The notes under the pieces: model-generated
Told to the model about the DNA's origin: nothing
The model's input: only the letters and a program-made list of their open reading frames with translations
Databases searched by the model: none
Translations under genes and position numbers: made by a program
In this document: positions 1-9,222 of the stretch, one piece after another
Position numbering within the stretch: the first letter of the stretch is position 1
How the letters are laid out: each line of letters begins with the position of its first letter
Source of the DNA: Roseburia sp.
GTDB lineage: Bacteria; Bacillota; Clostridia; Lachnospirales; Lachnospiraceae
Length of the DNA: 20,692 bases
Reading direction: 5' to 3'
Assembly (NCBI GenBank): GCA_017621905.1
Contig: JAGASC010000207.1
Coordinates: 1 to 20,692, forward strand

Positions 1-199
1 CAAGTGACACCACGTCCTCATCCTCTTCTGCTGAAAAAAAGCCTGCTACACCGCCGTCTTCTGTCGAGAAAAATCCGATATGATCGTCCGCTTCTGTTCC
101 TGCAGCGGATTCCTTCTCTCCGCCTGATTTTTCTATGCCACAACCAGCTGTCAGCATTACAGCTGCCAAAATGAGTATTCCATACCATTTTTTCTTCAT
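1..199 (-). CDS. Putative lipoprotein, N-terminal part only
   Basis: The gene starts at ATG 199-197 and runs off the left window edge after 66 codons. The first 20 residues form a bacterial lipoprotein signal: a short Lys-rich start (MKKKW), a hydrophobic stretch, and a lipobox LTAGC at about residues 16-20. The mature protein should therefore be lipid-anchored on the outer face of the membrane. Beyond the lipobox the visible part is acidic and low in complexity, and holds two similar short units (GFFSTED and GFFSAEE). An AGGAGG ribosome binding site at 209-214 sits 9 bases upstream of the ATG. The function cannot be told from this piece. It lies downstream of the rpsR terminator and has its own promoter. 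Confidence 0.75.
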   Translation of the reverse strand, partial: MKKKWYGILILAAVMLTAGCGIEKSGGEKESAAGTEADDHIGFFSTEDGGVAGFFSAEEDEDVVSL

Positions 200-275
200 A
201 AATATAATCCTCCTACTGTTGTCCTGAATACACCCTGTAATCGATTTGCGGCGCAAGATCGGCGCCTTTTAGACT

Positions 276-340
276 CGAGAAAATGCAAAGCATTTTCCCT
301 CGTTAAGATATCAGAATCAAAAACAGCTTCTGATATCTTA
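276..340 (-). promoter_or_regulatory. Two inverted repeats in the lipoprotein leader
   Basis: A perfect 13-bp inverted repeat (304-316 with 328-340, 11-base loop) starts immediately beside the -10 box. A second hairpin pairs 276-286 with 290-302, with a 3-base loop and a 2-base bulge. Neither is followed by a T-run in the minus direction, so they do not look like intrinsic terminators. An operator at the transcription start or a 5' RNA structure are the likely roles. Apart from these, the promoter and the rpsR terminator, I see nothing in the 200-532 gene-free stretch. Confidence 0.45.
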
Positions 341-341
341 T

Positions 342-368
342 ATTATATGATTCCTCTCTGATTGCCAA
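342..368 (-). promoter_or_regulatory. Probable sigma-A promoter for the lipoprotein gene
   Basis: Read on the minus strand, TTGGCA (368-363) is followed after 15 bases by TATAAT (347-342). The -10 box is perfect but the spacer is short; TAATAT two bases further on would give a 17-base spacer. A start near 335 leaves a leader of about 135 bases before the ATG. Two inverted repeats lie in that leader. Confidence 0.5.
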
Positions 369-452
369 GCGGCTTTTGGTATTTTTAATGAAACATTCAT
401 TTTTTTATCCATTTTAGTACTGCTTTTGGCATGCTCTCTTTTTAATCGAAAA

Positions 453-481
453 AATCTCCAGTCATTTTTTGACTGGAGATT
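453..481 (-). terminator. Intrinsic terminator of rpsF-ssb-rpsR
   Basis: A perfect 12-bp stem (453-464 with 470-481) has a 5-base loop and is followed, in the minus direction, by TTTT. It lies 50 bases past the rpsR stop codon. Confidence 0.85.
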
Positions 482-501
482 ACAAGCTTTATTAATACGA
501 T

Positions 502-540
502 TTTATTCGCTGCGACTTTATTCGCTGCTACTTTATTCGC
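502..540 (-). repeat. 15-bp tandem repeat over the rpsR stop codon
   Basis: Two full copies (502-516, 517-531) and a 9-base partial copy (532-540) of TTTATTCGCTGCNAC are arranged head to tail. The last copy contains the rpsR stop codon. Since 15 is a multiple of three, further in-frame TAA codons occur at 518-520 and 503-505. The pattern fits replication slippage at the gene end. Confidence 0.8.
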
Positions 541-796
541 ATACATATGGCATAAGTGCCACGTGACGTGCTCTCTTGATTGCTACAGTGAGAGCTCTCT
601 GATGTTTTGCACAGTTGCCTGTGATACGGCGAGGAAGAATTTTTCCTCTCTCAGAGATGTATCTTTTTAATTTGTTTGTGTCTTTGTAATCGATTGCGTT
701 ATCTTTTCCGCAGAATACACAAACTTTTTTTCTTCTATGCATTGGGCGTCTTTTCATAGGTGCGCCGTCTTTGTCAGCTGCTTTATTGAAAGCCAT
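533..796 (-). CDS. rpsR: 30S ribosomal protein S18
   Basis: This 87-residue protein is ribosomal protein S18, which binds S6 on the platform of the small subunit. The core KLKRYISERGKILPRRITG and the helix HQRALTVAIKRARHVALMPY are typical. Residues C26, C29, C62 and H65 form a Cys/His set in the zinc-ribbon arrangement of the Cys-containing S18 type. The ATG at 796 follows an AGGAGG site. It is the last gene of the classic rpsF-ssb-rpsR operon, 21 bases after ssb. The basic N-terminal tail (residues 14-24) is usual for the family. The last 15 bases of the gene belong to a short tandem repeat that continues past the stop. Confidence 0.97.
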   Translation of the reverse strand: MAFNKAADKDGAPMKRRPMHRRKKVCVFCGKDNAIDYKDTNKLKRYISERGKILPRRITGNCAKHQRALTVAIKRARHVALMPYVCE

Positions 797-817
797 GATT
801 ATTACCTCCTGTTAGGT

Positions 818-1258
818 TTAGTTGAATGGTAACTCTTCATCAATTCCGTCCGGAATATTCATGAAGCCATCGCCAACAGCACTGCTTGGTGATGGTCTGC
901 TGGCAGGAGTAAAGCCTGCGGAATCTCCGCCTGCACTTTTGCTCTCCGCAAATTCCTGCTCTTCCACAACGATGTCGGTGGTATATACTTTCTGGCCGTC
1001 CTTATTGGTGTAGCTTCCGGTCTGAATACGTCCGGTAATCGCCAGCTTTGTTCCTTTGCGGAAATACTTCTCTGCAAATTCTGCTGCTCGTCCAAATGCT
1101 ACACAATTAATAAAATCAGCGGTCTGCTGGTCTCCATCTCTCTTGAATCTTCTATCAACTGCCAGTGTATATCTTGCGACTGCCGTTGCCTGGTCACCCT
1201 GGGAGTAACGTACTTCCGGGTCTCTGGTCAATCGTCCGATAAGAATAACTTTATTCAT
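818..1258 (-). CDS. ssb: Single-stranded DNA-binding protein
   Basis: This 146-residue SSB protects and organises single-stranded DNA in replication, repair and recombination. The N-terminal 105 residues are the OB fold: MNKVILIGRLTRDPEVRY, then ADFINCVAFGRAAEFAEKYF and the GRIQTGSYTNKDGQKVYTT strand. A flexible Ser/Gly/Pro-rich linker follows. The acidic tip ends DEELPFN, so the usual terminal Pro-Phe partner-binding motif carries one extra Asn. The ATG is preceded by AGAGGA. It lies between rpsF and rpsR with gaps of about 20 bases, as in most Bacillota, and is surely cotranscribed with them. Confidence 0.97.
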   Translation of the reverse strand: MNKVILIGRLTRDPEVRYSQGDQATAVARYTLAVDRRFKRDGDQQTADFINCVAFGRAAEFAEKYFRKGTKLAITGRIQTGSYTNKDGQKVYTTDIVVEEQEFAESKSAGGDSAGFTPASRPSPSSAVGDGFMNIPDGIDEELPFN

Positions 1259-1276
1259 ACGATTTATTCCTCTCTA

Positions 1277-1567
1277 TTATGCCTCGTCTTTTCTAACGCA
1301 TAAGAAACGAAGAACGTTGTCCATGATACGAACATCCTGCTCAACTGCTGCCGGAACAGTAGGCTCTGCATCGAACTGGATGAAGTAGTAGTATGCTTCA
1401 GTCATCTTCTGAACTTCGTAAGCTAATTTCTTCTTACCCCAGTCCTCTACTTCTGTTACAGTACCGCCGGCACGAGTGATGTACTCTTTTGCCTTTTCTA
1501 CTGTAGCTGTTCTCGCATCATCTTCGATCTTTGCACTTACAACGAGTGCTAACTCATACTTATTCAT
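1277..1567 (-). CDS. rpsF: 30S ribosomal protein S6
   Basis: This 96-residue protein is ribosomal protein S6, the partner of S18. MNKYELALVVSAKIEDD, the GGTVTEVEDWGKKKLAYEVQ strand-turn and YYYFIQFDAEP are family hallmarks. The ATG at 1567 is preceded by AAGGAGG. It is the first gene of the operon with ssb and rpsR. The 124 bases upstream (1568-1691) contain an AT-rich stretch with several -10-like boxes (around 1640-1660), so a promoter is likely there but I cannot pick one. I looked for the known S6:S18-binding leader RNA and did not see it clearly. Confidence 0.97.
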   Translation of the reverse strand: MNKYELALVVSAKIEDDARTATVEKAKEYITRAGGTVTEVEDWGKKKLAYEVQKMTEAYYYFIQFDAEPTVPAAVEQDVRIMDNVLRFLCVRKDEA

Positions 1568-1691
1568 GCGAATTTACCTCCTTTTGGTCTCTGGCCCGCC
1601 ATTTTGCAGTTTTTCTATCCGCGCATGGTGAGCAAGGAATATTTTTATAATATATCACGAAGATATACTTTACCATGGATTTGCAAGGATT

Positions 1692-1877
1692 TCAAGCCTT
1701 TTTTCGTATTTCTTTTGTATTTTTTTCCACAAGCTTCCTTGCTATCATGATCTGGTGGCCGCAGCCTACACATTTTAATCGAAAATCCGCGCCGACCCGC
1801 AGAACTTCCCATTCACTGCTGCCGCAGGGATGCTGCTTTTTCAAGCGGATGATATCGCCTACCTCGTATTTGTCCAT
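1692..1877 (-). CDS. DUF951 family small protein
   Basis: This 61-residue protein belongs to DUF951, a family of small Bacillota proteins of unknown function often coded near rpsF-ssb-rpsR. The signature is visible: VGDIIRLKKQHPCGSSEWEV, then GADFRLKCVGCGH and a basic C-terminus. The cysteines (CVGC plus the Cys of HPCG) suggest metal binding, but this is inference. The ATG at 1877 has AAAGGAG 7 bases upstream. That site overlaps the stop codon of an upstream protein-like remnant, so the gene was probably once translationally coupled to a neighbour now lost. Confidence 0.92.
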   Translation of the reverse strand: MDKYEVGDIIRLKKQHPCGSSEWEVLRVGADFRLKCVGCGHQIMIARKLVEKNTKEIRKKA

Positions 1878-1889
1878 AAAATATCTCCT

Positions 1890-1994
1890 TTACAGCAGTT
1901 CGTACTGCATCATCTCGTATTTGAGTCTGGAACCCTCCGTAATTTCTGCCGGGAGCAGTGCTCTTGCTACCAGCTTTGGTTTTGTTAAAGCTTC
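1890..1994 (-). pseudogene. Possible 3' remnant of an unknown gene
   Basis: An open frame ending at TAA 1892-1890 encodes about 34 residues that look like real protein, including LVARALLPAEITEGSRLKYE, and ends EMMQYELL. The frame is two bases out of phase with the sirtuin gene and becomes meaningful just where that gene ends. No ATG, GTG or TTG precedes it before an in-frame stop inside the sirtuin gene. Its stop codon overlaps the DUF951 ribosome binding site, as expected of the end of an operon neighbour. I do not recognise the family. It may be the tail of a gene whose front was removed, or chance. Confidence 0.3.
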
Positions 1995-2704
1995 CCAAAC
2001 ACTTCCCCAAGTCCTGCCTGGATCACAAGATTTGCCCGGCCATCCATGGGAGTGGTGGATTTATTAATCAGAACTAATTTATTTCCCCTATAGTAGTTGA
2101 TAAGGCCTGCTGCCGGGTATACCGCAAGGGATGTCCCTCCAATAATAAGCATATCCGCGTGGCTGATATAGAATACAGCATCCTCCATCGTCTGCTGATC
2201 TAAGCCCTCCTCATAAAGCACTACGTCCGGTTTGATTTTGCCCCCACACGCATCGCATAATGGGATTTTATCCTCTGAATGCAGAATGTATTCCGCGCCA
2301 AAGCCCTTGCCGCATTTCTGGCAATAATTGCGATGTACACTCCCGTGAAGCTCCAGCACTTTTTTGCTGCCTGCTGCCTGATGCAGTCCGTCGATATTCT
2401 GAGTTATGACAGCTTTTAGCTTGCCTGCCTGCTCTAATTCTGCCAGTTTCAGATGCGTTGTGTTAGGTTTTGCATCCAGACATAGCATTTTATCACGATA
2501 AAAGCGATAGAATTCTTCTGTCTTTCTTATATAGAAGGAATGGCTCAATATGGTCTCCGGCGGATAATCATATTTCTGATTATAAAGTCCGTCTACGCTT
2601 CGAAAATCCGGTATGCCGCTCTCTGTGGAAACGCCTGCCCCGCCAAAAAATACAATATTATCGGATTCTGCTGCCATCTGCAAAAAAGTCTCAATATTTG
2701 TCAT
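1985..2704 (-). CDS. cobB: NAD-dependent deacetylase/deacylase, SIR2 family
   Basis: This 239-residue sirtuin would remove acyl groups from protein lysines, using NAD and releasing nicotinamide and O-acyl-ADP-ribose. NAD-binding motifs are present: GAGVSTESGIPDFRS near the N-terminus, TQNIDGLH with the catalytic His in LELHGSVH, and GTSLAVYPAAG plus LVLINK near the C-terminus. The zinc site is complete (CQKCG and CDACG). Length is normal for a bacterial class U or III sirtuin. The ATG at 2704 is chosen because AAGGAGG lies 7 bases upstream; a TTG two codons earlier is less likely. It has its own promoter and leader. The substrate is unknown. Confidence 0.93.
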   Translation of the reverse strand: MTNIETFLQMAAESDNIVFFGGAGVSTESGIPDFRSVDGLYNQKYDYPPETILSHSFYIRKTEEFYRFYRDKMLCLDAKPNTTHLKLAELEQAGKLKAVITQNIDGLHQAAGSKKVLELHGSVHRNYCQKCGKGFGAEYILHSEDKIPLCDACGGKIKPDVVLYEEGLDQQTMEDAVFYISHADMLIIGGTSLAVYPAAGLINYYRGNKLVLINKSTTPMDGRANLVIQAGLGEVFGKL

Positions 2705-2793
2705 CGCCAATCCTCCTTGTTTTCCGAAGGAAAATGCAACTGCCTTTGCAGAAGCAGAGGATTTTCCTCCTGGTTTTCCGCTCTTTTACCTCT

Positions 2794-2822
2794 ATTCTAT
2801 ATAAAAAGAAACATTACCGCAA
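2794..2822 (-). promoter_or_regulatory. Possible promoter of the sirtuin gene
   Basis: Minus-strand TTGCGG (2822-2817), a 17-base spacer, and TAGAAT (2799-2794). The start would lie about 80 bases before the ATG. The leader contains arms AGGAAAAT (2728-2735) and ATTTTCCT (2761-2768) that could pair. Confidence 0.4.
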
Positions 2823-2861
2823 GACTATTTTCGCAAATTATCTGTAGAATGAAGCCCCTAA

Positions 2862-2901
2862 AAAAACGGATCCAGGGGGAGCAGCCCCTGAATCCGTTTT
2901 T
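2862..2901 (-). terminator. Intrinsic terminator of the adhesin gene
   Basis: A 17-bp stem with one mismatch (2862-2878 with 2885-2901), 6-base loop, followed in the minus direction by a run of seven T. It lies 30 bases past the adhesin stop codon. Confidence 0.88.
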
Positions 2902-3135
2902 CTATTGCTTTATTACTGCCTTATTACTAAATTACTGATGTTTTTTTCGACCGTAAACCGCAAGTACAATTACTCCAATAGCAATGATTGCCAACAATGC
3001 CGCATAACCAAAAGCACTTAAATCATCACCTGTTTTCGGGCTTACGTTGCCTATTACCGCCTCACCAGTTTTTGTTTCAGATTCCGGATTCGGTGTCGTC
3101 GTTGAAGTCGTATTCTGGCTTGATTCCGGTTTTTT

Positions 3136-4149
3136 ATAAGTATTGTTAAATACAATATCTCCGCCCTTCACAATTTCTGCTGCCAGATGTCCGGCCCGGT
3201 CATCGGTAACTTTAATTACAACCTCGTAAACCGCGCTGTCGTAGGTCACATATTCTTTTGTTCCTTCTATTTCACTTACGGTATACTTATAGGTTCCCAC
3301 CTTCGTAAATTTAAGCTCTTTAAATGTTACAGTTCCTTCAGCAGTATTTTTTGCTGTAGCTATTACAGCTCCGCTTTCGTCCTTCAATTCAAACTTAAAT
3401 TCTTTTGCCTTCAGATCACGTCCGGACAGTTTCTTTGTTACAGAAATCTGTGTGGTTGCAGGCTCCGGATCTTTATATACATTCGTAATTACGATTCCTT
3501 CGCCCTTTGTGATTCTTGCGGTCAGATATGTCACCGCCTCATCTGTAACCTCGATTTCCACATCATAAGCTGCAGTATCATAGGTCACATTTGCAGCTGT
3601 TCCCGCTTTTTCATTTACGGTATACTTATAGGTTCCCACCTTGTCAAAGGTAAGCACCTTAAATGTTACTGTACCGTTTGCTGTGTTCTTTGCAGTGTCT
3701 ATCACAGTACCCTCGGCATCCTTCAGTTCAAATTCAAATTCGTCTGCCGCTAAATCGCGTCCGGTCAATTTCTTTGTTACGGAAATCTGTACCATGGTCG
3801 GGTCAGGTTCTCTGTACGTATTATGGAATACGATTCCTTCTCCCTTCACGACTCTTGCCACCAGATGTCCGGCTAAATCGTCCGTCACCTCGATTTCAAC
3901 TTCATAAACTGTGGTATCATAAGTCATATATTTTTCCGTACCTGCTTTTTCACTTACAGTATACTTATAGGTTCCTGCAGCGCTGAAAGTCAGTTCATCA
4001 AAAGTTACCACTCCCTCGGAGTTGTTCTTCGCAGTGCCAATTACAGCTCCGCTTTCATCCTTCAGCTCAAATTCAAACTCATCCGCCGCCAGATCACGTC
4101 CGGTCAGCTTCTTTGTTACAGAAATCTGTGCTGTTGTCAGATCCGGTGT
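3136..4149 (-). repeat. Three tandem 339-bp repeats (stalk domains 18-20)
   Basis: Domains 18 (4149-3814), 19 (3813-3475) and 20 (3474-3136) have a 339-bp period and highly similar sequence, for example QISVTKKLTGRDL in two copies and KKLSGRDL in the third. They are the shortest domains (112-113 residues) and sit next to the wall anchor. Their similarity points to recent amplification. Confidence 0.85.
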
Positions 4150-7100
4150 GTAAATGTTGGTAAATGTAACTCCCATCTCATCCTGTGCCTTGTAACATGT
4201 CACTGCCGGCACCAATTGTCCGTCCACGTCTGTCACAACTACCTTCACATCGTAAACAGTCTCATCATACGCCACACCATTGTCTGTATCACCGGTCTTT
4301 TCTGCAATAACAAACCAGTAAGTTCCTTCCTCTGTAAAAGTAAGCGGATTATCTGTGTGGTCAAGTCCACCGTCATAGTTTGCCGCATCAAATACAATTT
4401 TTCCTTCTGCATCATTCGCAGCTTCCATAACAGTAAGACCTGCCGCATTCTTTAATAAGAATGTAAATTCTCCCGGCTGTAAAATACGTCCGGTCAGCGT
4501 TTTCGTTCCCTGCAGCGCTGCTGTGCCGGTAAGGGAAGTCTTTAACGGCTTGTATGTATTCTTAAATACAGGTTCAGATACAACCGCACCGTTATAAGCA
4601 TCTTTTCTGTACTCAACCGCTGCCCTTAACTCACCGCCGATATCCGTTATTGTTACAACTGCATAATAAGTGGTCTCATCATATGTGTAACCCTTCGCTC
4701 TGGCATCCGCTGCCGGTATCTTTTCCTTAATCATATAAATATAAGGACTGTTTCCGACGCTTGTATACTCAATGGTTCCAAAGGTAATCACACCAGTCGC
4801 CTCATTCTTCGCCGTAGCGACTGCCGGCATCGGCGCACCTTCCGTCACGGCAGATACTTCGAATTCAAACTGATTTGCAGCCAGTTCTTTTCCGTCTAAT
4901 TCTTTTCTGCCTCGCAGGATAACAGAAGTTGCTAACGGCTCATATTTATTATTAAATTTTACTCCCTCGTCTGCCTGAGATTCCGCACCATTTACAACCT
5001 TTTTCAACGTCACATCTGCAGACAGCTGTCCATTTACATCCGTAACCTCTACTGTAATTACATAATCGGTACTGTCATAAATGATTCCGGTCACCGGATC
5101 ACTGATTTCATCCACAGTGTAACTGTAGGTTCCCGGCGCACTGTACCGCACAGTTTCTGCAAACACGATATTTCCAGATGCATCATTGGAAACTTTTACT
5201 CCTTCCGCCGGAATCGGATCTCCGGTGGGATTATCCGGAGATGGAACCAGCTCAAACCGGAAGGTTCCTGCTTCTAATGTATACTTGTTTCCGTCGTTCG
5301 TTGGAGTTACGTTTTTTGCCCCTTTCAGGATCTCATGCAGATTAATATCTACCGGTATTGGTTGATAACCATTTACGAAGGTAAAGCTGTCACTTACTTC
5401 GTTTGCCCCCTTCCGGTAACTGATCTGCGCCACTAACTGTCCCTGTGTATCGTCTGTTACGGTAACTGTGGCGATCACTTCATCTCCGTCATAGGACACT
5501 CCTGCTGCACCACCGTTGGTCTCCTTAATACTGTACTGGTACACCCCGGGTGCTGTGTAAGTAATCGGTGCAAAGGTAACCTTTCCATCCGCTGTATTGC
5601 TGACAGTTGTTTCTGCCGGCAGCGGCGCAGATGCCGCATTATCACCGATTGCCGTGATTGTGAATGTAAACTCTCCTTCCTTCAGATCACGACCGGATAA
5701 TGTCTTTGTACCTTCCAGCGTCTTTATTACAGGCGCAGTTCTGTAAGTATTTTCAAATGTCTTTTCGCCCGTAAATATCGGTGCTGCTGTTACCAGCTGG
5801 CCCTTCTGGTTATCTGTTACTGTTACCGTTACCTTCAGGGTATGGCTGTCGTAGGTCACACCGGCGATGCTGCCTTTGGTTTCTGTAATCAGGAAGTGAT
5901 AGGTTCCCACCTCGTTGAAGATAATATCGCCAAAGTATGCATCGTCTTTATTTGCTTTTGTTATCTGTAATGTTGTGTTGGCCGGAAGAACAACCTTTCC
6001 TGCATCGACTGCCGACTGCGTATCCGCTGCCGCTGCAAGGGTAAATGTGAATACGTCTGCATCCAGCCATCCGTTATCCTCTCTACCGGTAAAGTTCTTT
6101 GTTACCTTAAGATTTTCTTTTCCGGTAAGTGTTACACCACCCGGCTTGTATTCATTTACAAACTCAATTGCAGTTACGCGCTCGCCGTCTTTTGTAATGA
6201 CAGCAGACGCCTTAAGCTTGGCTGTCGCCTCGTCATCCGTAACCGTTACTGTGATGGTGTAAACTGATTTGTCATAGGTAAATCCGGCCAGGTTACCCTC
6301 TACTTCTTCCACCGTATATACATAGATTCCTGCCTGAGTATACTGTACATCCTTCGCAAATACCACTGCTCCGGCGTTATCGTTTGTCACGGTAGCTGCC
6401 ACAATCGGATCACCTGCTGGGTTGCCTGCATCCGGAGTAAGCTTGAAGGAGAATTCTCCTCCTACCATGGAGTAGGAGCTTCCTGCCAGTGATGTAACCT
6501 TTTTCGTTGCGCCAAAGTCTACATCGGACGGATTCGAAGCTGTGGTTGTATACGTATTTGTAAATACAAAACCTGCCTTATTGGCTGTATCAGCTGCACC
6601 GGCTTTTTCGTAGATAACCTCTGGTACATATTTACCTGTTGCCGCATTATAGGTCACAACAACCGTTACATTCCATGTGCTGGCATCATTCACAACGCCT
6701 GGAATAGTTCCCGCAGCTTCGGTAATGGTATATTCATACGTACCTGCGCTTGTATAGGAAATACTTCCAAAGGATACTGTCTGCTCTGACGCACCTGCGA
6801 TTCCCGTGATGAAAACCTCTGTATTTGCCGGTAACGGTGCTCCTTCTGTTACTGCACTAATTGTAAACTTGAATGTATCTGTTGCCAGGAATTTACGTCC
6901 GGACATTTTCTTGGTACCCGCAATGACTGCTGTGCCTCCATCCGGTGTGTAGGTATTCTTAAATGTCAGTTCTGCTCCGTTGTTCGACGCTGCTGCAACT
7001 AATTCGCCGTCCTTGTCATCGGTTACCGTTACAACGATTGTCTCTGTATGCCCGTCATATTCCATTCCTTCTGCGCTGCCTTCTGTCTCATTGATTAAGA

Positions 7101-7353
7101 AGGTATAGGTTCCTTCCGCCTTGAAAATGATATTTCCGAAGGCTCCTTCTTTGTTTGAGCCGGTCAGCGTCAGTGTATTTTCTGCCGGAAGAACCACGTT
7201 GCCGGCATCGACTGCCGCCTGCGTTGCTGCATCCGGTGTCAATGTGAAGGTAAATTCATCTTTGCCTTCTCCGTCAGTAAACCAGTGACGTCCTTCCAGA
7301 ACTTTCTTTACTTTCAGGTTATTAGCACCTTCTAAGGTTGCGTCTGTGGGACT

Positions 7354-9222
7354 GTAAGTGTTGATAAATGTTAATTCTTCACTGCGCGTTGCATCCACAT
7401 CGGCGCTCATGGTGCCATCCCCGTTGTCTACCACATTTATAATTACCGTTCTTGTCGGATCCGGATCATTTGTGATACCTGCAATATTACTTGCCCGCTC
7501 AGTTACAATAAATGTGTAGGTTCCGGGTTTTGTAAAGGTAATATTTCCGAAACTTGCAAATTCTTTATTATCCTTTGTGACTGAGAGCTCTGTTCCCGAC
7601 ATTGTGACATATCCTGCATCAACCGCCGCGGATGTACTGATATCAATATCATCCACCAGGATGCCGGTATTATCATCAGCAGCCGCGCTCAGCTTGAAGG
7701 TAAAGCTGTCGCCTTCTTTCCATTCACGACCGGACAAGGTCTTGGCTACCAGAAGCTTTTCGTATCCGTAAAGTACTACATCGTCCGGTTCATAAATGTT
7801 TTCATAGGTAAGTGCATCTGTCTTATCCTGCACTATGGTCACGGAAAGCGTTCCGTCTCCATTATCCACGGCATTTACCGTAACAATACGGGAGGTTGCA
7901 TCATAATTAACACCCGGACGTCCTCCGTTTATTTCAATAATGTGGAAGGTATAGGTTCCGGCCTCTTTAAAGGTAATGTCACCAAATGCCATTGCCGCAA
8001 TGGAGTTTATCGCCGTATTTGCTTTGGTCGTTTTTGTGATGTGTGAGGTGTCCATGGTAATCGCCGCCACATTTTCAATGCCTGTCATGATCTCATTCTT
8101 GATCATTTCTTTTGTGGCATCATCGGTTGCAGGAAGTACAATTTTTCCGGTAGCAATTGCAGTTCTTGTCACCTCATCATGTCCCGCTAATATGAATGTG
8201 AATTTATCCTCGGATGTCCATTCACGCCCCATAAAGTTCTTCAGTACCTGAAGATTTGTTGCTCCCTCTAAAACACCCTCCGTAGTATAACTATTAAAAA
8301 ATGTCAGTGTATCACTGTTTGCGGTATCCACAACAACACTCATCGTGGAATCGCCGTTATCCGTAACTTTTACGATTACCTCTTTTTCAGAAGTATCATA
8401 CTTCACGCTTGCCAGTTCGCCTGCATTCTCGGTAACGATAAACTTATAGGTTCCCTGTTTTGTGAAGGTAATATTTCCAAAGTGAGCAAAATCCTTATTA
8501 TCCTTTGTGACAGTAACTTCTTTTGCATTCTCTGCAAATAAAACATATCCTTTGCTTTCCGCTTCTGCTGTGCTGAGGCTGACACCATTTTCTACGATAC
8601 CAGTCTGGTCATCTGCTGCGGAACGCAAGGTAAAGGTAAAGCTATCTGTATCCGTCCACTCACGTCCGGTAAGTGTTTTTGCCACATGGAGATTGCCATG
8701 TCCGTAAAGCACTACGTCGTCCGGTGCGTATCTGTTTGTAAAGGTCAGGTCGTCGGTCTTTTCTGCCACCAGGCTTACGGTAAGATTTCCATTTCCATCA
8801 TCCACCGCCTGCACCGTTATCACACGGGATGTGGCATCATAATCAACACCCGGCATACTTCCACCGATTTCGCGGATATGGAAGGTATAGGTTCCAGCCT
8901 CTTTAAACAGGATATCTCCGAATGCTGCAGATTTTGTCCACGCATCCAAACCATTTACCAGTGTTTCTGTCACATCATCATTGTTGGTGATGGTAATACC
9001 TGCTGCATTATCAATGCTTGTTGTAATCTCCGGTTCAATAATTGCTTTTGATGCATCATCTGTTGAAGGAAGTACAATTTTACCATCTGCAATTGCACTT
9101 CTTGTCACGTCATCATGTCCAACCAGTACAAAGGTAAAGCTTTCTCCATTCGCCCATTCACGTCCGGTAAAGTTCTTTGTTACCTCCAAGTTCTTAGCAC
9201 CCGGCAAAGTACCTTCTGCTTC
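7354..9222 (-). repeat. Duplicated two-domain unit of about 936 bp (stalk domains 6-7 and 8-9)
   Basis: Domains 6 (9222-8728) and 8 (8286-7792) are both 165 residues and share the same extra segment of about 30 residues. Domains 7 (8727-8287) and 9 (7791-7354) match each other likewise, for example DDVVLYG at their starts. The offset between the pairs is 936 bp. A pair was duplicated as a unit and has since diverged. Confidence 0.8.

Noticed and set aside
1568..1691. S6:S18-binding leader RNA upstream of rpsF
   Set aside because: The expected hairpin with its conserved CCG element could not be identified by eye.
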